A DNA stretch of 64,000 bases, from assembly GCA_945873205.1 (NCBI GenBank), contig CAMCCC010000001.1, positions 62,001 through 126,000 of the forward strand, in the 5' to 3' direction. Numbering within the stretch: the stretch's first letter is position 1; each line of letters starts with the position of its first letter. A program made the translations under genes and the position numbers. The DNA comes from an uncultured bacterium. GTDB lineage: Bacteria > Bacillota > Clostridia > Oscillospirales > Oscillospiraceae. Positions 52,452 through 61,014 of this stretch are shown piece after piece. Below the pieces are notes generated by a model. It worked only from the letters and a program-made list of their open reading frames with translations, made no database searches and was not told where the DNA came from.

Positions 52452-52879
52452 TGACACAAGACGCAGTAGTAACAAAGCTTCTGCCCAACAACATGGCGGA
52501 GGTGGCCGTTGCCAGAACCACCGCCTGCGGCGGCAATTGCGGCAGCTGTGAGAGCTGCATATTCCAGAGCGAACTGAAAACCCCCGCCCGGAACCTGGTG
52601 GGTGCCCGGCCGGGCCAGAAGGTCGTAATCGAGAGCAAATCCTCCGCCGTGTATAAGGCGGCCATGCTGGTGTATCTCCTGCCCATCACACTGGTGGTGC
52701 TGGGCTATGTGCTGGCCTACCTTGCCGGCGCAGCTGAGGGGCTGTGCGTGGCTTCCGCCTTTGCCGGCTTGCTGCTGGGGGCTGCCATTGTGGTTTTGAG
52801 CCAGCGGCTGAAGAAAAACCATGAGAATGATATCAGCTTTGATATTGTCCAGCTGATGGAAACGGGGGAAAAAGCATGA
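52451..52879 (+). CDS. rseC: RseC/MucC-family membrane protein
   Basis: A 142-residue protein with a small N-terminal domain carrying a Cys cluster (Cys26, 30, 33, 36 in TACGGNCGSCESC) and two membrane helices (about 70-88 and 95-113). This matches the RseC/SoxR-reducing-system family, linked to the Rnf/Rsx electron-transport complex and to the sigma-E response in Proteobacteria; the Cys cluster suggests redox or Fe-S binding. Here there are no rnf genes nearby; instead it is wedged between cdaR and yloC with 1- and 4-base overlaps, so it is expressed with c-di-AMP synthesis genes. Confidence 0.85.
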   Translation: MTQDAVVTKLLPNNMAEVAVARTTACGGNCGSCESCIFQSELKTPARNLVGARPGQKVVIESKSSAVYKAAMLVYLLPITLVVLGYVLAYLAGAAEGLCVASAFAGLLLGAAIVVLSQRLKKNHENDISFDIVQLMETGEKA

Positions 52880-53754
52880 TCAAAAGTATGACTGGCTACG
52901 GCGGGGCCAAAGGCTCCGTGGAAGGGCTGGAAATCAGCGTGGAGCTGAAAAGCGTGAATAACCGCTATCTGGACACTTCGGTCCGCCTGCCCAGAAGCTT
53001 CCTCTTTGCTGAGGATACCGTCAAAGCTGCCGTCCAGCGCCATATCAGCCGTGGCAAGGTGGATGTGTTCGTGTCGGTGGATTCCTCCGCCGCCGGGGAT
53101 ATGGCCGTCAAGGTGAATGAGCCGCTGCTGCGTGGCTATATTGACGCCATAGAGCATATTGCTCAGGAATACGGCCTGCCCAATGACATGACCGCCATGA
53201 GCGTCAGCCGCTTCCCGGATGTTTTGTCCGTTGAGAAAAAAGACCTGGACGCCGAGGCCATCTCCGCCGGTATAGCCGCCATTACGGAGCAGGCCCTGGA
53301 GGATTTTGACGCCATGCGTCTCCGGGAGGGGGAGAAGCTGCGGGACGATGTGCTGGCAAAGCTGGGCACCATAGAAAGCCTGGTCAGCACCGTGGAGCAA
53401 GAGAGCCCCAAGACCGTGGCGGAGTACCGCGCCCGGTTGGAGAGCCGGATGGCTGAAGTGCTGGGCACCGCCGGTATCGATGAAAACCGCATCCTGGCCG
53501 AGGCCGCCATTTTTGCCGACCGGGTGGCCGTTGATGAGGAGACCGTGCGGCTGCGCAGCCACATGTCCCAGCTGAAAACCATGATCAACGGCAATTCACC
53601 CACCGGCAGAAAGATCGATTTTCTCATTCAGGAATTCAACCGGGAGGCCAACACCATCGGCTCCAAGTGCCAGAATTCCGATATCGCCCATGTGGTGGTG
53701 GACCTGAAATCCGAGATCGAGAAGATCCGGGAGCAGATCCAGAACATAGAGTAG
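52876..53754 (+). CDS. yloC: YicC/YloC-family endoribonuclease
   Basis: A 292-residue protein with the conserved start MIKSMTGYG, the internal SVNNRYLDTSVRLP near residue 30, and the C-terminal DUF1732 part with GRKIDFLIQEFNREANTIGSK. E. coli YicC has been reported as an endoribonuclease acting on small RNAs; YloC of Bacillus is its homolog. It overlaps rseC by 4 bases and opens the conserved Firmicutes block yloC-remA-gmk-rpoZ. Confidence 0.94.
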   Translation: MIKSMTGYGGAKGSVEGLEISVELKSVNNRYLDTSVRLPRSFLFAEDTVKAAVQRHISRGKVDVFVSVDSSAAGDMAVKVNEPLLRGYIDAIEHIAQEYGLPNDMTAMSVSRFPDVLSVEKKDLDAEAISAGIAAITEQALEDFDAMRLREGEKLRDDVLAKLGTIESLVSTVEQESPKTVAEYRARLESRMAEVLGTAGIDENRILAEAAIFADRVAVDEETVRLRSHMSQLKTMINGNSPTGRKIDFLIQEFNREANTIGSKCQNSDIAHVVVDLKSEIEKIREQIQNIE

Positions 53755-53763
53755 GAGCCGTCG

Positions 53764-54030
53764 ATGAAACTGGTAAGTGTTGGCTTCGGCAACCTGATTT
53801 CCGCCGCGAAGATCGTCTCCATCGTCAGCCCGGACTCTGCCCCCATCAAGCGCATGATCCAGGAGGTGCGGGAAAAGGGCCTGCTGATCGACGCTTCCTT
53901 TGGGCGGAGCACCAAGGCGGTTATCGTGATGGACAGCGGCAACGTGGTCCTGTCGGCCCTGCCGCCGGAGACCATTGCGGCAAGATGTGAAGAAAGAACA
54001 GAGGGGGAGAATGATGCAAGAGAAAGGTAA
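53764..54030 (+). CDS. remA: RemA/DUF370 DNA-binding regulator
   Basis: An 88-residue protein with the family start [11 protein letters not shown] and the segments [17 protein letters not shown] and [20 protein letters not shown]. In B. subtilis RemA is a DNA-binding activator of biofilm matrix genes and osmoprotection, forming ring-like oligomers. Its position between yloC and gmk is the standard one in Firmicutes. It overlaps gmk by 17 bases. The target genes in this organism are unknown. Confidence 0.95.
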   Translation: MKLVSVGFGNLISAAKIVSIVSPDSAPIKRMIQEVREKGLLIDASFGRSTKAVIVMDSGNVVLSALPPETIAARCEERTEGENDARER

Positions 54031-54607
54031 GCTGATCGTGATTTCCGGCCCTTCCGGGGCAGGGAAGAGCACTGTGGTCTTCAAGGCCATTGAGGGCAGA
54101 GAGGACGTCTGCTTCTCTACTTCCGTTACCACCCGTAAGCCCCGCCCCGGCGAGGTGGACGGCAGAGAGTATTTTTTCGTGGACCCTGACCGTTTCAAGG
54201 AAATGGTGGAGAATGACGAGCTGCTGGAGCATGCCGAGTATGTGGCCAACTCCTACGGCACGCCCCGTGCCTATGTGGAGGAAAAGCTGGACGCCGGTTT
54301 GAACGTTCTGCTGGACATTGAGGTTCAGGGTGCGCGGCAGGTTCATGAGAAAATGCCGGATGCTGTGAAGGTCTTCATCATTCCGCCCTCCCTGGAAGAA
54401 CTGGAAAAGCGCCTGAAGGGCCGGGGCACCGATACCGAAAGGGCCATCGAAGCCCGGCTGATCCGTGCCAGGCAGGAGTATCAGGAAGCAGACTTTTATG
54501 ATTACCTCATCATCAACGACGATGCCGATAAGGCGGCAAAGGAGCTGTCCGCCATCATCCTGGCGGAGCATTGCCGATTCAATGATCGGAAAGAATATCT
54601 GAAATAA
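54014..54607 (+). CDS. gmk: guanylate kinase
   Basis: Phosphorylates GMP to GDP, feeding GTP, dGTP and (p)ppGpp pools. About 197 residues; P-loop [10 protein letters not shown] near residue 12, the GMP-binding segment [16 protein letters not shown] near 40, and IEVQGARQV near 100. Tandem ATGs at 54011 and 54014 both follow GAGGGGG; the second has the better spacing (6 bases). It overlaps remA, whose frame ends at 54030. Confidence 0.96.
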   Translation: MQEKGKLIVISGPSGAGKSTVVFKAIEGREDVCFSTSVTTRKPRPGEVDGREYFFVDPDRFKEMVENDELLEHAEYVANSYGTPRAYVEEKLDAGLNVLLDIEVQGARQVHEKMPDAVKVFIIPPSLEELEKRLKGRGTDTERAIEARLIRARQEYQEADFYDYLIINDDADKAAKELSAIILAEHCRFNDRKEYLK

Positions 54608-54641
54608 TCCCCTGAAATAATCCAATTTGTAAATTCGGCGC

Positions 54642-54669
54642 GCCGCAGCCATAAGCGGCAGATAGGAGA
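54642..54669 (+). promoter_or_regulatory. small hairpin and shared 16-mer upstream of rpoZ
   Basis: GCCGC (54642-54646) can pair with GCGGC (54655-54659) just 5' of TAGGAG. AGCGGCAGATAGGAGA (54654-54669) is identical to 49092-49107 before the class V aminotransferase gene. The 68-bp gmk-rpoZ gap shows nothing else recognisable. Confidence 0.35.
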
Positions 54670-54675
54670 ATTGTT

Positions 54676-54864
54676 ATGATGCTTTATCCCCCCGTGGCCG
54701 ATCTGGTCGATAAGATTGGCAGCCGTTACCAGCTGGTGAATCTGGTGGCAAGAAGAGCCCGCACCATCTCCGCCCAGGCGGAGGAGCGGCAGATCCCTCT
54801 GGAGAAGAAGGCTGTCTCCACCGCCATCGATGAGGTCTATTCCGGCAAACTGAGCATTAAATAA
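54676..54864 (+). CDS. rpoZ: RNA polymerase omega subunit
   Basis: A 62-residue omega subunit that stabilises the beta' subunit in RNA polymerase. The family pattern is PPVADLVDKIGSRYQLVNLVARRARTISAQ followed by a variable end (KKAVSTAIDEVYSGKL). TAGGAG precedes the start. In B. subtilis the next gene is coaBC; here priA follows after 38 bases, so coaBC is missing from the block. Confidence 0.94.
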   Translation: MMLYPPVADLVDKIGSRYQLVNLVARRARTISAQAEERQIPLEKKAVSTAIDEVYSGKLSIK

Positions 54865-54902
54865 AAAACGCCTGAGTTTGATTGCCCCAAGGAGAAACGC
54901 CC

Positions 54903-57155
54903 ATGCCCGTATGCGTAGCAAAAATTGCGGTTGCCGCCGCAACATACTGGGTTGACAGGCCCTATGATTACCTTGTCCCGGAAGAACTGCGGGATAAGGC
55001 GGTGCCGGGGGTAAGGGTGTATGTGCCTTTCTCCCGGGGCAACCGGCGCAGCGAGGGCGTCATTCTGGCCCTCAGTGACCACAGCGAGTATGAAAAAAAG
55101 CTAAAGCCCATCACTGCCGTGCTGGACGATGCGCCTGTGTTGAGCCAGGAGCAAATCAAGCTGGCCCTGTTCATGCGAGAGCGCTTTTTCTGCACCGTCT
55201 ACAGCGCCATCAAGGCCATGCTCCCCGCCGGCCTGTGGTTTGATGGGGAGGGCCGCCGCAAGATCGGCGATAAAACCATCGAAATGGCAAGGCTTTGCCT
55301 GCCGCCGGAGGATGCTTCCATCATTGCCGCCAATAAACGGCTCCGTTCCCCCCATCAGGCCAACCTGCTGGATCAGCTTTGCAGTTTTGAATGTTTGCCC
55401 AGCCGGGAACTGCTGAACTTTACCGGCGCCTCCCGCCAGTCGCTGAAAGCGCTGGTGAACGCCGGCTTTGTGGAACTGTATCACAGGGAAGCCTTTCGCC
55501 GCCCGGAAATTCACCTGGGCGAAAAGCTGCCCCTGCCGGTTCTGAATCAGGAGCAGCAGGCGTCTTTTGCCGGCATCAACGCCCTGACCCAGTGGGGGCA
55601 GAGCGCCGCGGCCCTGCTGTTCGGCGTCACCGGCAGCGGCAAGACCAGCGTCTATATCCACCTGATTATGGAGCAGCTGAACCGGGGCAAAACCGCCATC
55701 CTTCTGGTGCCGGAGATTGCCCTGACCCCCCAGATGATCCAGACTTTTTCCTCCCACTTTGGGGACGATGTGGCCGTGCTCCACAGCAGTCTCTCCGTGG
55801 GGGAACGCTATGACGAATGGAAGCGTATCCGCTCGGGCAAGGCAAGGCTGACCATTGGCACCAGAAGTGCCGTTTTTGCCCCCTGCGAAAACCTGGGCCT
55901 TATCATCATCGATGAGGAGCAGGAGGAGACCTATAAATCCGAAAATTCCCCCCGCTATAACGCCCGGGATATTGCCAAATACCGCTGTGTCCGGTCAGGC
56001 GCCCTGCTGCTGTTGGGCTCTGCAACCCCGGATATTGTCAGCATGTATAAGGCCCAGACCGGGCAATATTCCTTCTTCACCCTGAAAAACCGTTATAATG
56101 ACCAACTGCTCCCCAAGGTGGAGATTGTTGACATGAAGCGGGAGCTTCGCCGTGGAAACGGCGGCAATATCAGCGAGAAATTGAGAGAGGAGCTGGCTGC
56201 CAACATTGACCGGGGCGAACAGAGTATTCTGTTCATCAACCGCCGGGGCGCCAACAAGCTCATCAGCTGCGGGGACTGCGGCTATACCTATAAATGCCCC
56301 CGCTGCAGCGTTTCTTTAACCTATCACAGCAATAACCGGCGGCTCATGTGCCATTACTGCGGCTATTCCCAGTGGATCGATGACGCCTGCCCCGACTGCG
56401 GCGGTACATTGCAATTCATTGGAGCCGGCACCCAGATGATCCAGCAGGAGCTGGAGCAGCTTTTCCCCGGCGTAGAGATCATGCGCATGGATACTGACGC
56501 GGTCACGCCGGTTGGCTCCCATGAGGAGCTTTTCACCCGCTTCAAAAAGAAGCGGATTCCCATCATGGTGGGGACGCAGATGGTCACCAAGGGCCTGAAC
56601 TTCGAAAATGTCACCCTGGTGGGTGTGATCTCAGCGGATCAAAGCCTGTATGCCGGCAATTACCGGGCCGGCGAACGGGCGTTTTCCCTCATGACCCAGG
56701 TGGTGGGCCGCAGCGGCAGAGGCGAAAAGCCCGGTCGCGCCATTATCCAGACCTACACGCCGGACAATGAGATCATCCGGCAGGCAGCCCGGCAGGACTA
56801 TGAGGATTTCTATCGCTCTGAGCTGGAGCTTCGCCGCCTGCAGAATACCCCGCCCTTCAGTGAGCTGATGGCCATCACTGTCTCCGGCCAGGTGGAGGAG
56901 CATGTGGTGTCGGCCTGTCGCTATATCAAAAACTGGCTTGATCATACTGCCGGCAAGGATGGCAGCGCCCTGATCCTGGGGCCAAGTCCGCTGCCGGTGG
57001 TCCGGGTCAATAACCGCTACCGCTATCGGGTTACCATCTCCGGCAAAGCAAGCCGGGGCATCCGGGCGCTGATTGCTCAGATCGTCATGGACTGCAGCAG
57101 AGATAAGCGTTTCAGTGATTTGTCCATTTTCGCGGATAACGACCCCCTGGATTAA
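54903..57155 (+). CDS. priA: primosomal protein N' (PriA helicase)
   Basis: Restarts stalled replication forks and loads the replicative helicase. About 750 residues from the ATG at 54903, preceded by AAGGAG; the TTG at 54882 is less likely. The N-terminal 3'-DNA-binding domain is followed by helicase Walker [10 protein letters not shown] near residue 243, the DEEQ box IIDEEQEET near 335 and a zinc region with eight Cys (CGDCGYTYKCPRCS, MCHYCG, CPDCGG, about 458-502). All motifs are intact. Confidence 0.95.
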   Translation: MPVCVAKIAVAAATYWVDRPYDYLVPEELRDKAVPGVRVYVPFSRGNRRSEGVILALSDHSEYEKKLKPITAVLDDAPVLSQEQIKLALFMRERFFCTVYSAIKAMLPAGLWFDGEGRRKIGDKTIEMARLCLPPEDASIIAANKRLRSPHQANLLDQLCSFECLPSRELLNFTGASRQSLKALVNAGFVELYHREAFRRPEIHLGEKLPLPVLNQEQQASFAGINALTQWGQSAAALLFGVTGSGKTSVYIHLIMEQLNRGKTAILLVPEIALTPQMIQTFSSHFGDDVAVLHSSLSVGERYDEWKRIRSGKARLTIGTRSAVFAPCENLGLIIIDEEQEETYKSENSPRYNARDIAKYRCVRSGALLLLGSATPDIVSMYKAQTGQYSFFTLKNRYNDQLLPKVEIVDMKRELRRGNGGNISEKLREELAANIDRGEQSILFINRRGANKLISCGDCGYTYKCPRCSVSLTYHSNNRRLMCHYCGYSQWIDDACPDCGGTLQFIGAGTQMIQQELEQLFPGVEIMRMDTDAVTPVGSHEELFTRFKKKRIPIMVGTQMVTKGLNFENVTLVGVISADQSLYAGNYRAGERAFSLMTQVVGRSGRGEKPGRAIIQTYTPDNEIIRQAARQDYEDFYRSELELRRLQNTPPFSELMAITVSGQVEEHVVSACRYIKNWLDHTAGKDGSALILGPSPLPVVRVNNRYRYRVTISGKASRGIRALIAQIVMDCSRDKRFSDLSIFADNDPLD

Positions 57156-57197
57156 ATTTGTAAATAACGGCAATGCCGATGAAACGGAGATCAATCA

Positions 57198-57695
57198 ATG
57201 GCTAGACGAAATATTCTTGTAAAGGGCGAGCCTGCGCTGAACAAGCACTGCCGCCCTGTGACCGAGTTCAATGAGAGATTGCACCAGCTGCTGGACGACA
57301 TGGCCGAGACCCTGGCCAATGAGAACGGTGTGGGCCTGGCCGCGCCCCAGGTGGGCGTCCTGCGCCGGGCGGTGCTGGTGCTGGAGACCAATGTGCCGGA
57401 AGGGGAGGATGAGTATGTTATCGAGCTCATTAACCCCGAGATTATTGAGACCTCCGGCGAGCAGTACGGCCCCGAGGGCTGCCTCAGCGTCCCCGGCGAG
57501 TTTGGCCTGGTGAAGCGCCCTTATAAGGTGAAGGTTCGCGCCCAGGACCGAAACGGCCAGTGGTTCGAGGTGGAGGGCGAGGGCCTTACCGGCCGCTGCT
57601 TCTGCCATGAGCTGGACCATCTGGACGGCGTTCTCTTCACCCAGAAGTGTGACCGTATGCTTACCGAAGAAGAGATGGAGACCGGAGAGTTCTGA
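57198..57695 (+). CDS. def: peptide deformylase
   Basis: Removes the formyl group from nascent N-terminal Met. The 165-residue metalloenzyme has motif 1 GVGLAAPQVG near residue 42, motif 2 EGCLSVPG near 93 with the metal Cys, and motif 3 CHELDHLDGVLF near 135 with both metal His and the catalytic Glu. It has a complete active site and ends by sharing one base with fmt (TGATG), whose product adds the formyl group this enzyme removes. Confidence 0.97.
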   Translation: MARRNILVKGEPALNKHCRPVTEFNERLHQLLDDMAETLANENGVGLAAPQVGVLRRAVLVLETNVPEGEDEYVIELINPEIIETSGEQYGPEGCLSVPGEFGLVKRPYKVKVRAQDRNGQWFEVEGEGLTGRCFCHELDHLDGVLFTQKCDRMLTEEEMETGEF

Positions 57696-58618
57696 TGCGT
57701 ATCGTGTTTATGGGCACGCCGGATTTTGCGGCGGCCTCTTTGCAAAAGCTGCTGAACGACAAGTTCAACGTGGTGGGCGTTTTTACCCAGCCGGACAAGC
57801 CCAAGGGCCGGGGGATGGAGATGTGCTTTTCCCCGGTGAAGGAGCTGGCCCTGGCCCATGACCTGCCGGTCTACCAGCCGGAGAAGATGCGGGACGGCAC
57901 CGCCTATGAGCAGATCAAGGCCCTGGCCCCGGATATCCTGGTGGTGGTGGCCTACGGCCGCATCCTGCCCGACGATATTCTGGCCCTGCCCAAATTTGGT
58001 GCTGTGAATGTCCATGGCTCCCTGCTGCCCCGGTATCGGGGGGCTGCGCCCATCCAATGGGCGGTACTCAATGGGGACAAGACCACCGGCGTCAGCACCA
58101 TGTACCTGGCAAGCGAGATGGATACCGGCGATGTGATCTATACCGCCGAGACGGAAATCGGCGAGTTTGAAACTTCCGGCGAGCTGTTTAACCGTCTCAT
58201 GCTCATGGGCGCCGACCTGTTGGCCAAGACCCTGCGGGACATCGAAAGCGGCACCGCCCCCAGAACCCCCCAGGATCACAGCAAGGCCAGCTATGTTTCC
58301 CAGCTGGATAAGTCCATCTGCCCCATCGATTGGAACAAATCCCCCCGGGCCGTGGTCAAATGGATATACGGTCTGCAGCCCTGGCCAGTGGCCACCATGG
58401 AACTGGAAGGGGCGGTTTACCGGGTCTTTGCCGCTGAATATACCCAGAACCATACGGATAAGCAGCCGGGTCAGGTGGTCAGCGCCGGCAAGCAAGGCAT
58501 CGAGATGGCCTGCGCCGATGGAGAAACGCTGATGATCACCGAGCTGCAGGCCCCGGGCAAAAAGCGCATGAAAGCGGCGGACTTCCTGCGGGGCCATCCC
58601 ATAAAAATTGACTCCTGA
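57695..58618 (+). CDS. fmt: methionyl-tRNA formyltransferase
   Basis: Formylates Met-tRNA(fMet) using 10-formyltetrahydrofolate. The 307-residue protein starts MRIVFMGTPDFAA, has the folate/catalytic region NVHGSLLPRYRGAAPIQWA near residue 106 (with Asn, His and the SLLP motif) and DTGDVI near 144, and the C-terminal OB-fold tRNA-binding domain (about 205-307). It overlaps def by one base and rsmB starts 7 bases after its stop. Confidence 0.96.
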   Translation: MRIVFMGTPDFAAASLQKLLNDKFNVVGVFTQPDKPKGRGMEMCFSPVKELALAHDLPVYQPEKMRDGTAYEQIKALAPDILVVVAYGRILPDDILALPKFGAVNVHGSLLPRYRGAAPIQWAVLNGDKTTGVSTMYLASEMDTGDVIYTAETEIGEFETSGELFNRLMLMGADLLAKTLRDIESGTAPRTPQDHSKASYVSQLDKSICPIDWNKSPRAVVKWIYGLQPWPVATMELEGAVYRVFAAEYTQNHTDKQPGQVVSAGKQGIEMACADGETLMITELQAPGKKRMKAADFLRGHPIKIDS

Positions 58619-58625
58619 GGACATT

Positions 58626-59951
58626 ATGAAGGATATTTCCCATGGCGGTGCCAGACAGGCCGCTCTGGAGAACCTGGAACGGTTCCGGCGGGACGGCACC
58701 TGGTCCGGCTCCGGCATTGACAGCGTGATAAAGAAATACGGCCTGGACGGCAGAGAGGCGGCCCTGACCGCCCGGCTCTGCCTGGGTGTGTTGCAAAACA
58801 GCAGTCTCTGCGACTATTATATCGGCTGCTACTGCCGCTCCAAGCTGGAACCCAAGGTCAGGGACATCCTGCGCCTGGGTGTTTACCAGCTTCTGTTTAT
58901 GGACAAGATTCCAGCCCGGGCTGCCGTCAGTGAAAGCGTGGCCCTGTGCAAGGACTGCGGCTATGCAAGGGCGGCAGGGCTTGTGAATGCCGTGCTGCGC
59001 CGTGTTGCCGAGAATGTGGACGCATTGCCGGAGATTCCCGGCCAGGGCACCGCAAAGTATCTGAGCATCAAATACAGCCACCCGGAGTGGCTGGTTCAGT
59101 ATGTGATCGACAGAATGGGCTATGCCTTTGCCGAGGCATTCCTGGCGGCCAATAACTGTCCTGCCGGCCTCACCATTCAGGTCAACCGGCTCCATGTCAG
59201 CCCGGAGGATTATACCCGTGCCCTGGCCCGGGCGGAAATTCCCTTCCGAAAAATCTCCGACCTGCCGGGCTGCATCGAATTGGAGGGCGGCAGCGCCGTG
59301 AATTTGCCCGGCTTTGACCAGGGCCTGTTCTATGTACAGGATCGGGCCGCTCGGACGGCGGTAGAGATCGCAGCGTCCCGGCCCGGCATGAATGTGCTGG
59401 ATGCCTGCGCTTGCCCCGGCGGCAAGTCCTTTGCCGCCGCCATCGCCATGGAGAATCGGGGCAGCATCCTTGCCTGCGATATCCATGAAAAGAAGCTGCG
59501 TCTGGTCCGTTCCGGCGCGGAACGCCTGGGCATTGATATTATCGATACCTGCGCAAGAGACGCCAGAGAGCCGGAGGAAGCGCTGCACCAGCGTTTTGAC
59601 CTGGTCATTGCCGATGTGCCCTGCTCCGGTCTGGGCGTCATTGGCAAGAAGCCGGAGATTCGCAATAAGAGCCGGGAGAGCCTGCAAGAGCTTCCCGCCA
59701 TCCAGCGGGCTATTCTGCACAATTTGGCTGACTTTGTCCGCCCCGGCGGAACCCTGCTGTATTCCACCTGCACCATTCTGGAAGAAGAAAATGAACAAGT
59801 AGTTCGTGCTTTCTTGTCAGAGCGAGACGATTATATGCTGGAGGGCTTCCACGTTGCCGGCATTGACTGCCCCGTCGGGATGTATACCTTCTGGCCCAAT
59901 ATAGACGGAACGGACGGCTTTTTTGCCGCCAGACTGAAAAGGAAAAACTGA
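58626..59951 (+). CDS. rsmB: 16S rRNA (cytosine(967)-C5)-methyltransferase
   Basis: Methylates C967 of 16S rRNA. About 441 residues from the ATG at 58626, with GAGG 6 bases before; the track TTG at 58608 overlaps the fmt end. A NusB-like RNA-binding domain (1-about 140, with RLGVYQLLFMDKIP) precedes the methyltransferase: SAM motif LDACACPGGKSF near 262, DVPCSGLGVIGKKPEIR near 335 and the catalytic Cys in YSTCTILEEEN near 385. Its stop shares one base with rlmN. Confidence 0.95.
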   Translation: MKDISHGGARQAALENLERFRRDGTWSGSGIDSVIKKYGLDGREAALTARLCLGVLQNSSLCDYYIGCYCRSKLEPKVRDILRLGVYQLLFMDKIPARAAVSESVALCKDCGYARAAGLVNAVLRRVAENVDALPEIPGQGTAKYLSIKYSHPEWLVQYVIDRMGYAFAEAFLAANNCPAGLTIQVNRLHVSPEDYTRALARAEIPFRKISDLPGCIELEGGSAVNLPGFDQGLFYVQDRAARTAVEIAASRPGMNVLDACACPGGKSFAAAIAMENRGSILACDIHEKKLRLVRSGAERLGIDIIDTCARDAREPEEALHQRFDLVIADVPCSGLGVIGKKPEIRNKSRESLQELPAIQRAILHNLADFVRPGGTLLYSTCTILEEENEQVVRAFLSERDDYMLEGFHVAGIDCPVGMYTFWPNIDGTDGFFAARLKRKN

Positions 59952-60979
59952 TGGGAAAAGATATTCTATCCATGCTGCCCCAGGAGATCGAGGACGATTT
60001 CCTTGCCATGGGAGAGCAGAAATTCAGAGCCAGGCAGGTCTTTGAATGGCTGAGCCGGGGCGTGAGAAGCTTTGATGAGATGACCAATCTCTCCAAGCCC
60101 CTGCGGGAAAAACTGAAAAACACCTATGACCTGTATCAGCCCAAGGTACTGAGCAAGCAGGTCTCCAAGCTGGACGGCACCATCAAATACCTGTGGGAGC
60201 TGAAGGACGGCAACGCCGTGGAGACCGTTGTCATGAGCTATCGGCACGGAAACACCGTCTGCGTCTCCTCCCAGGTGGGCTGCCGCCAGGGCTGCGCCTT
60301 CTGCGCTTCCACCATTGGCGGCCTGGTCCGCTCCCTGGAGCCATCGGAGATTCTGGATGAGGTGCTGTATTCCCAGCTGGATTCCGGCAAGCCCATTTCC
60401 AACATTGTTCTCATGGGCATCGGCGAACCGCTGGATAATTTCGATAACGTGATGCGCTTTCTGGAGCTGGTGAATCACCCCAAGGGCATGAATATCGGCA
60501 TGCGCCATATCTCCCTTTCCACCTGCGGCCTGACGGAGCGCTTTGATGAACTGGCTGAGAGGGATCTGCAGCTGACCCTGTCCGTCTCCCTCCACGCGCC
60601 GGATGACGAGACCCGCTCCAAAATCATGCCTGCCAACCGGGGCAGGGGAGTGGAGCAGCTGATTGAAAGCTGCCGGAAATACTACGAAAAGACCGGGCGG
60701 CGCATTTCCTTTGAGTACGCCATGATCGACGGCGTCAATGACACGGAGTATCACGCAAGGCTCCTGGCCAAGCACGCCAGGTACGTCTGCGCCCATGTGA
60801 ATCTGATCCCCCTGAACCATGTGGAGGAGCGGCAGTTCCAGCCTTCTACCCCGGCCCATATGCGCTCCTTTATCCGCATTCTGGAGGATGCCGGCGTCAA
60901 TGTCACGGTCCGGCGGAAGCTGGGCGGGGACGTGGACGCCTCCTGCGGGCAGCTGCGCAGGAAAATGCAGAAAAGCTGA
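59951..60979 (+). CDS. rlmN: dual-specificity 23S rRNA/tRNA (adenine-C2)-methyltransferase RlmN
   Basis: A radical SAM enzyme that methylates C2 of A2503 in 23S rRNA and A37 in some tRNAs. The 342-residue protein has the cluster motif CRQGCAFCAST (CxxxCxxC near residue 113), the SAM glycine region MGIGEPLDN near 155, and the methyl-carrying C-terminal Cys in DASCGQLR near 333. The second methyl-accepting Cys near the cluster is also conserved by pattern. It follows rsmB with a 1-base overlap and precedes prpC. Confidence 0.96.
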   Translation: MGKDILSMLPQEIEDDFLAMGEQKFRARQVFEWLSRGVRSFDEMTNLSKPLREKLKNTYDLYQPKVLSKQVSKLDGTIKYLWELKDGNAVETVVMSYRHGNTVCVSSQVGCRQGCAFCASTIGGLVRSLEPSEILDEVLYSQLDSGKPISNIVLMGIGEPLDNFDNVMRFLELVNHPKGMNIGMRHISLSTCGLTERFDELAERDLQLTLSVSLHAPDDETRSKIMPANRGRGVEQLIESCRKYYEKTGRRISFEYAMIDGVNDTEYHARLLAKHARYVCAHVNLIPLNHVEERQFQPSTPAHMRSFIRILEDAGVNVTVRRKLGGDVDASCGQLRRKMQKS

Positions 60980-61014
60980 GGACAGCCCGGAAGCCGGGCA
61001 GAAACGAGGTTCCC

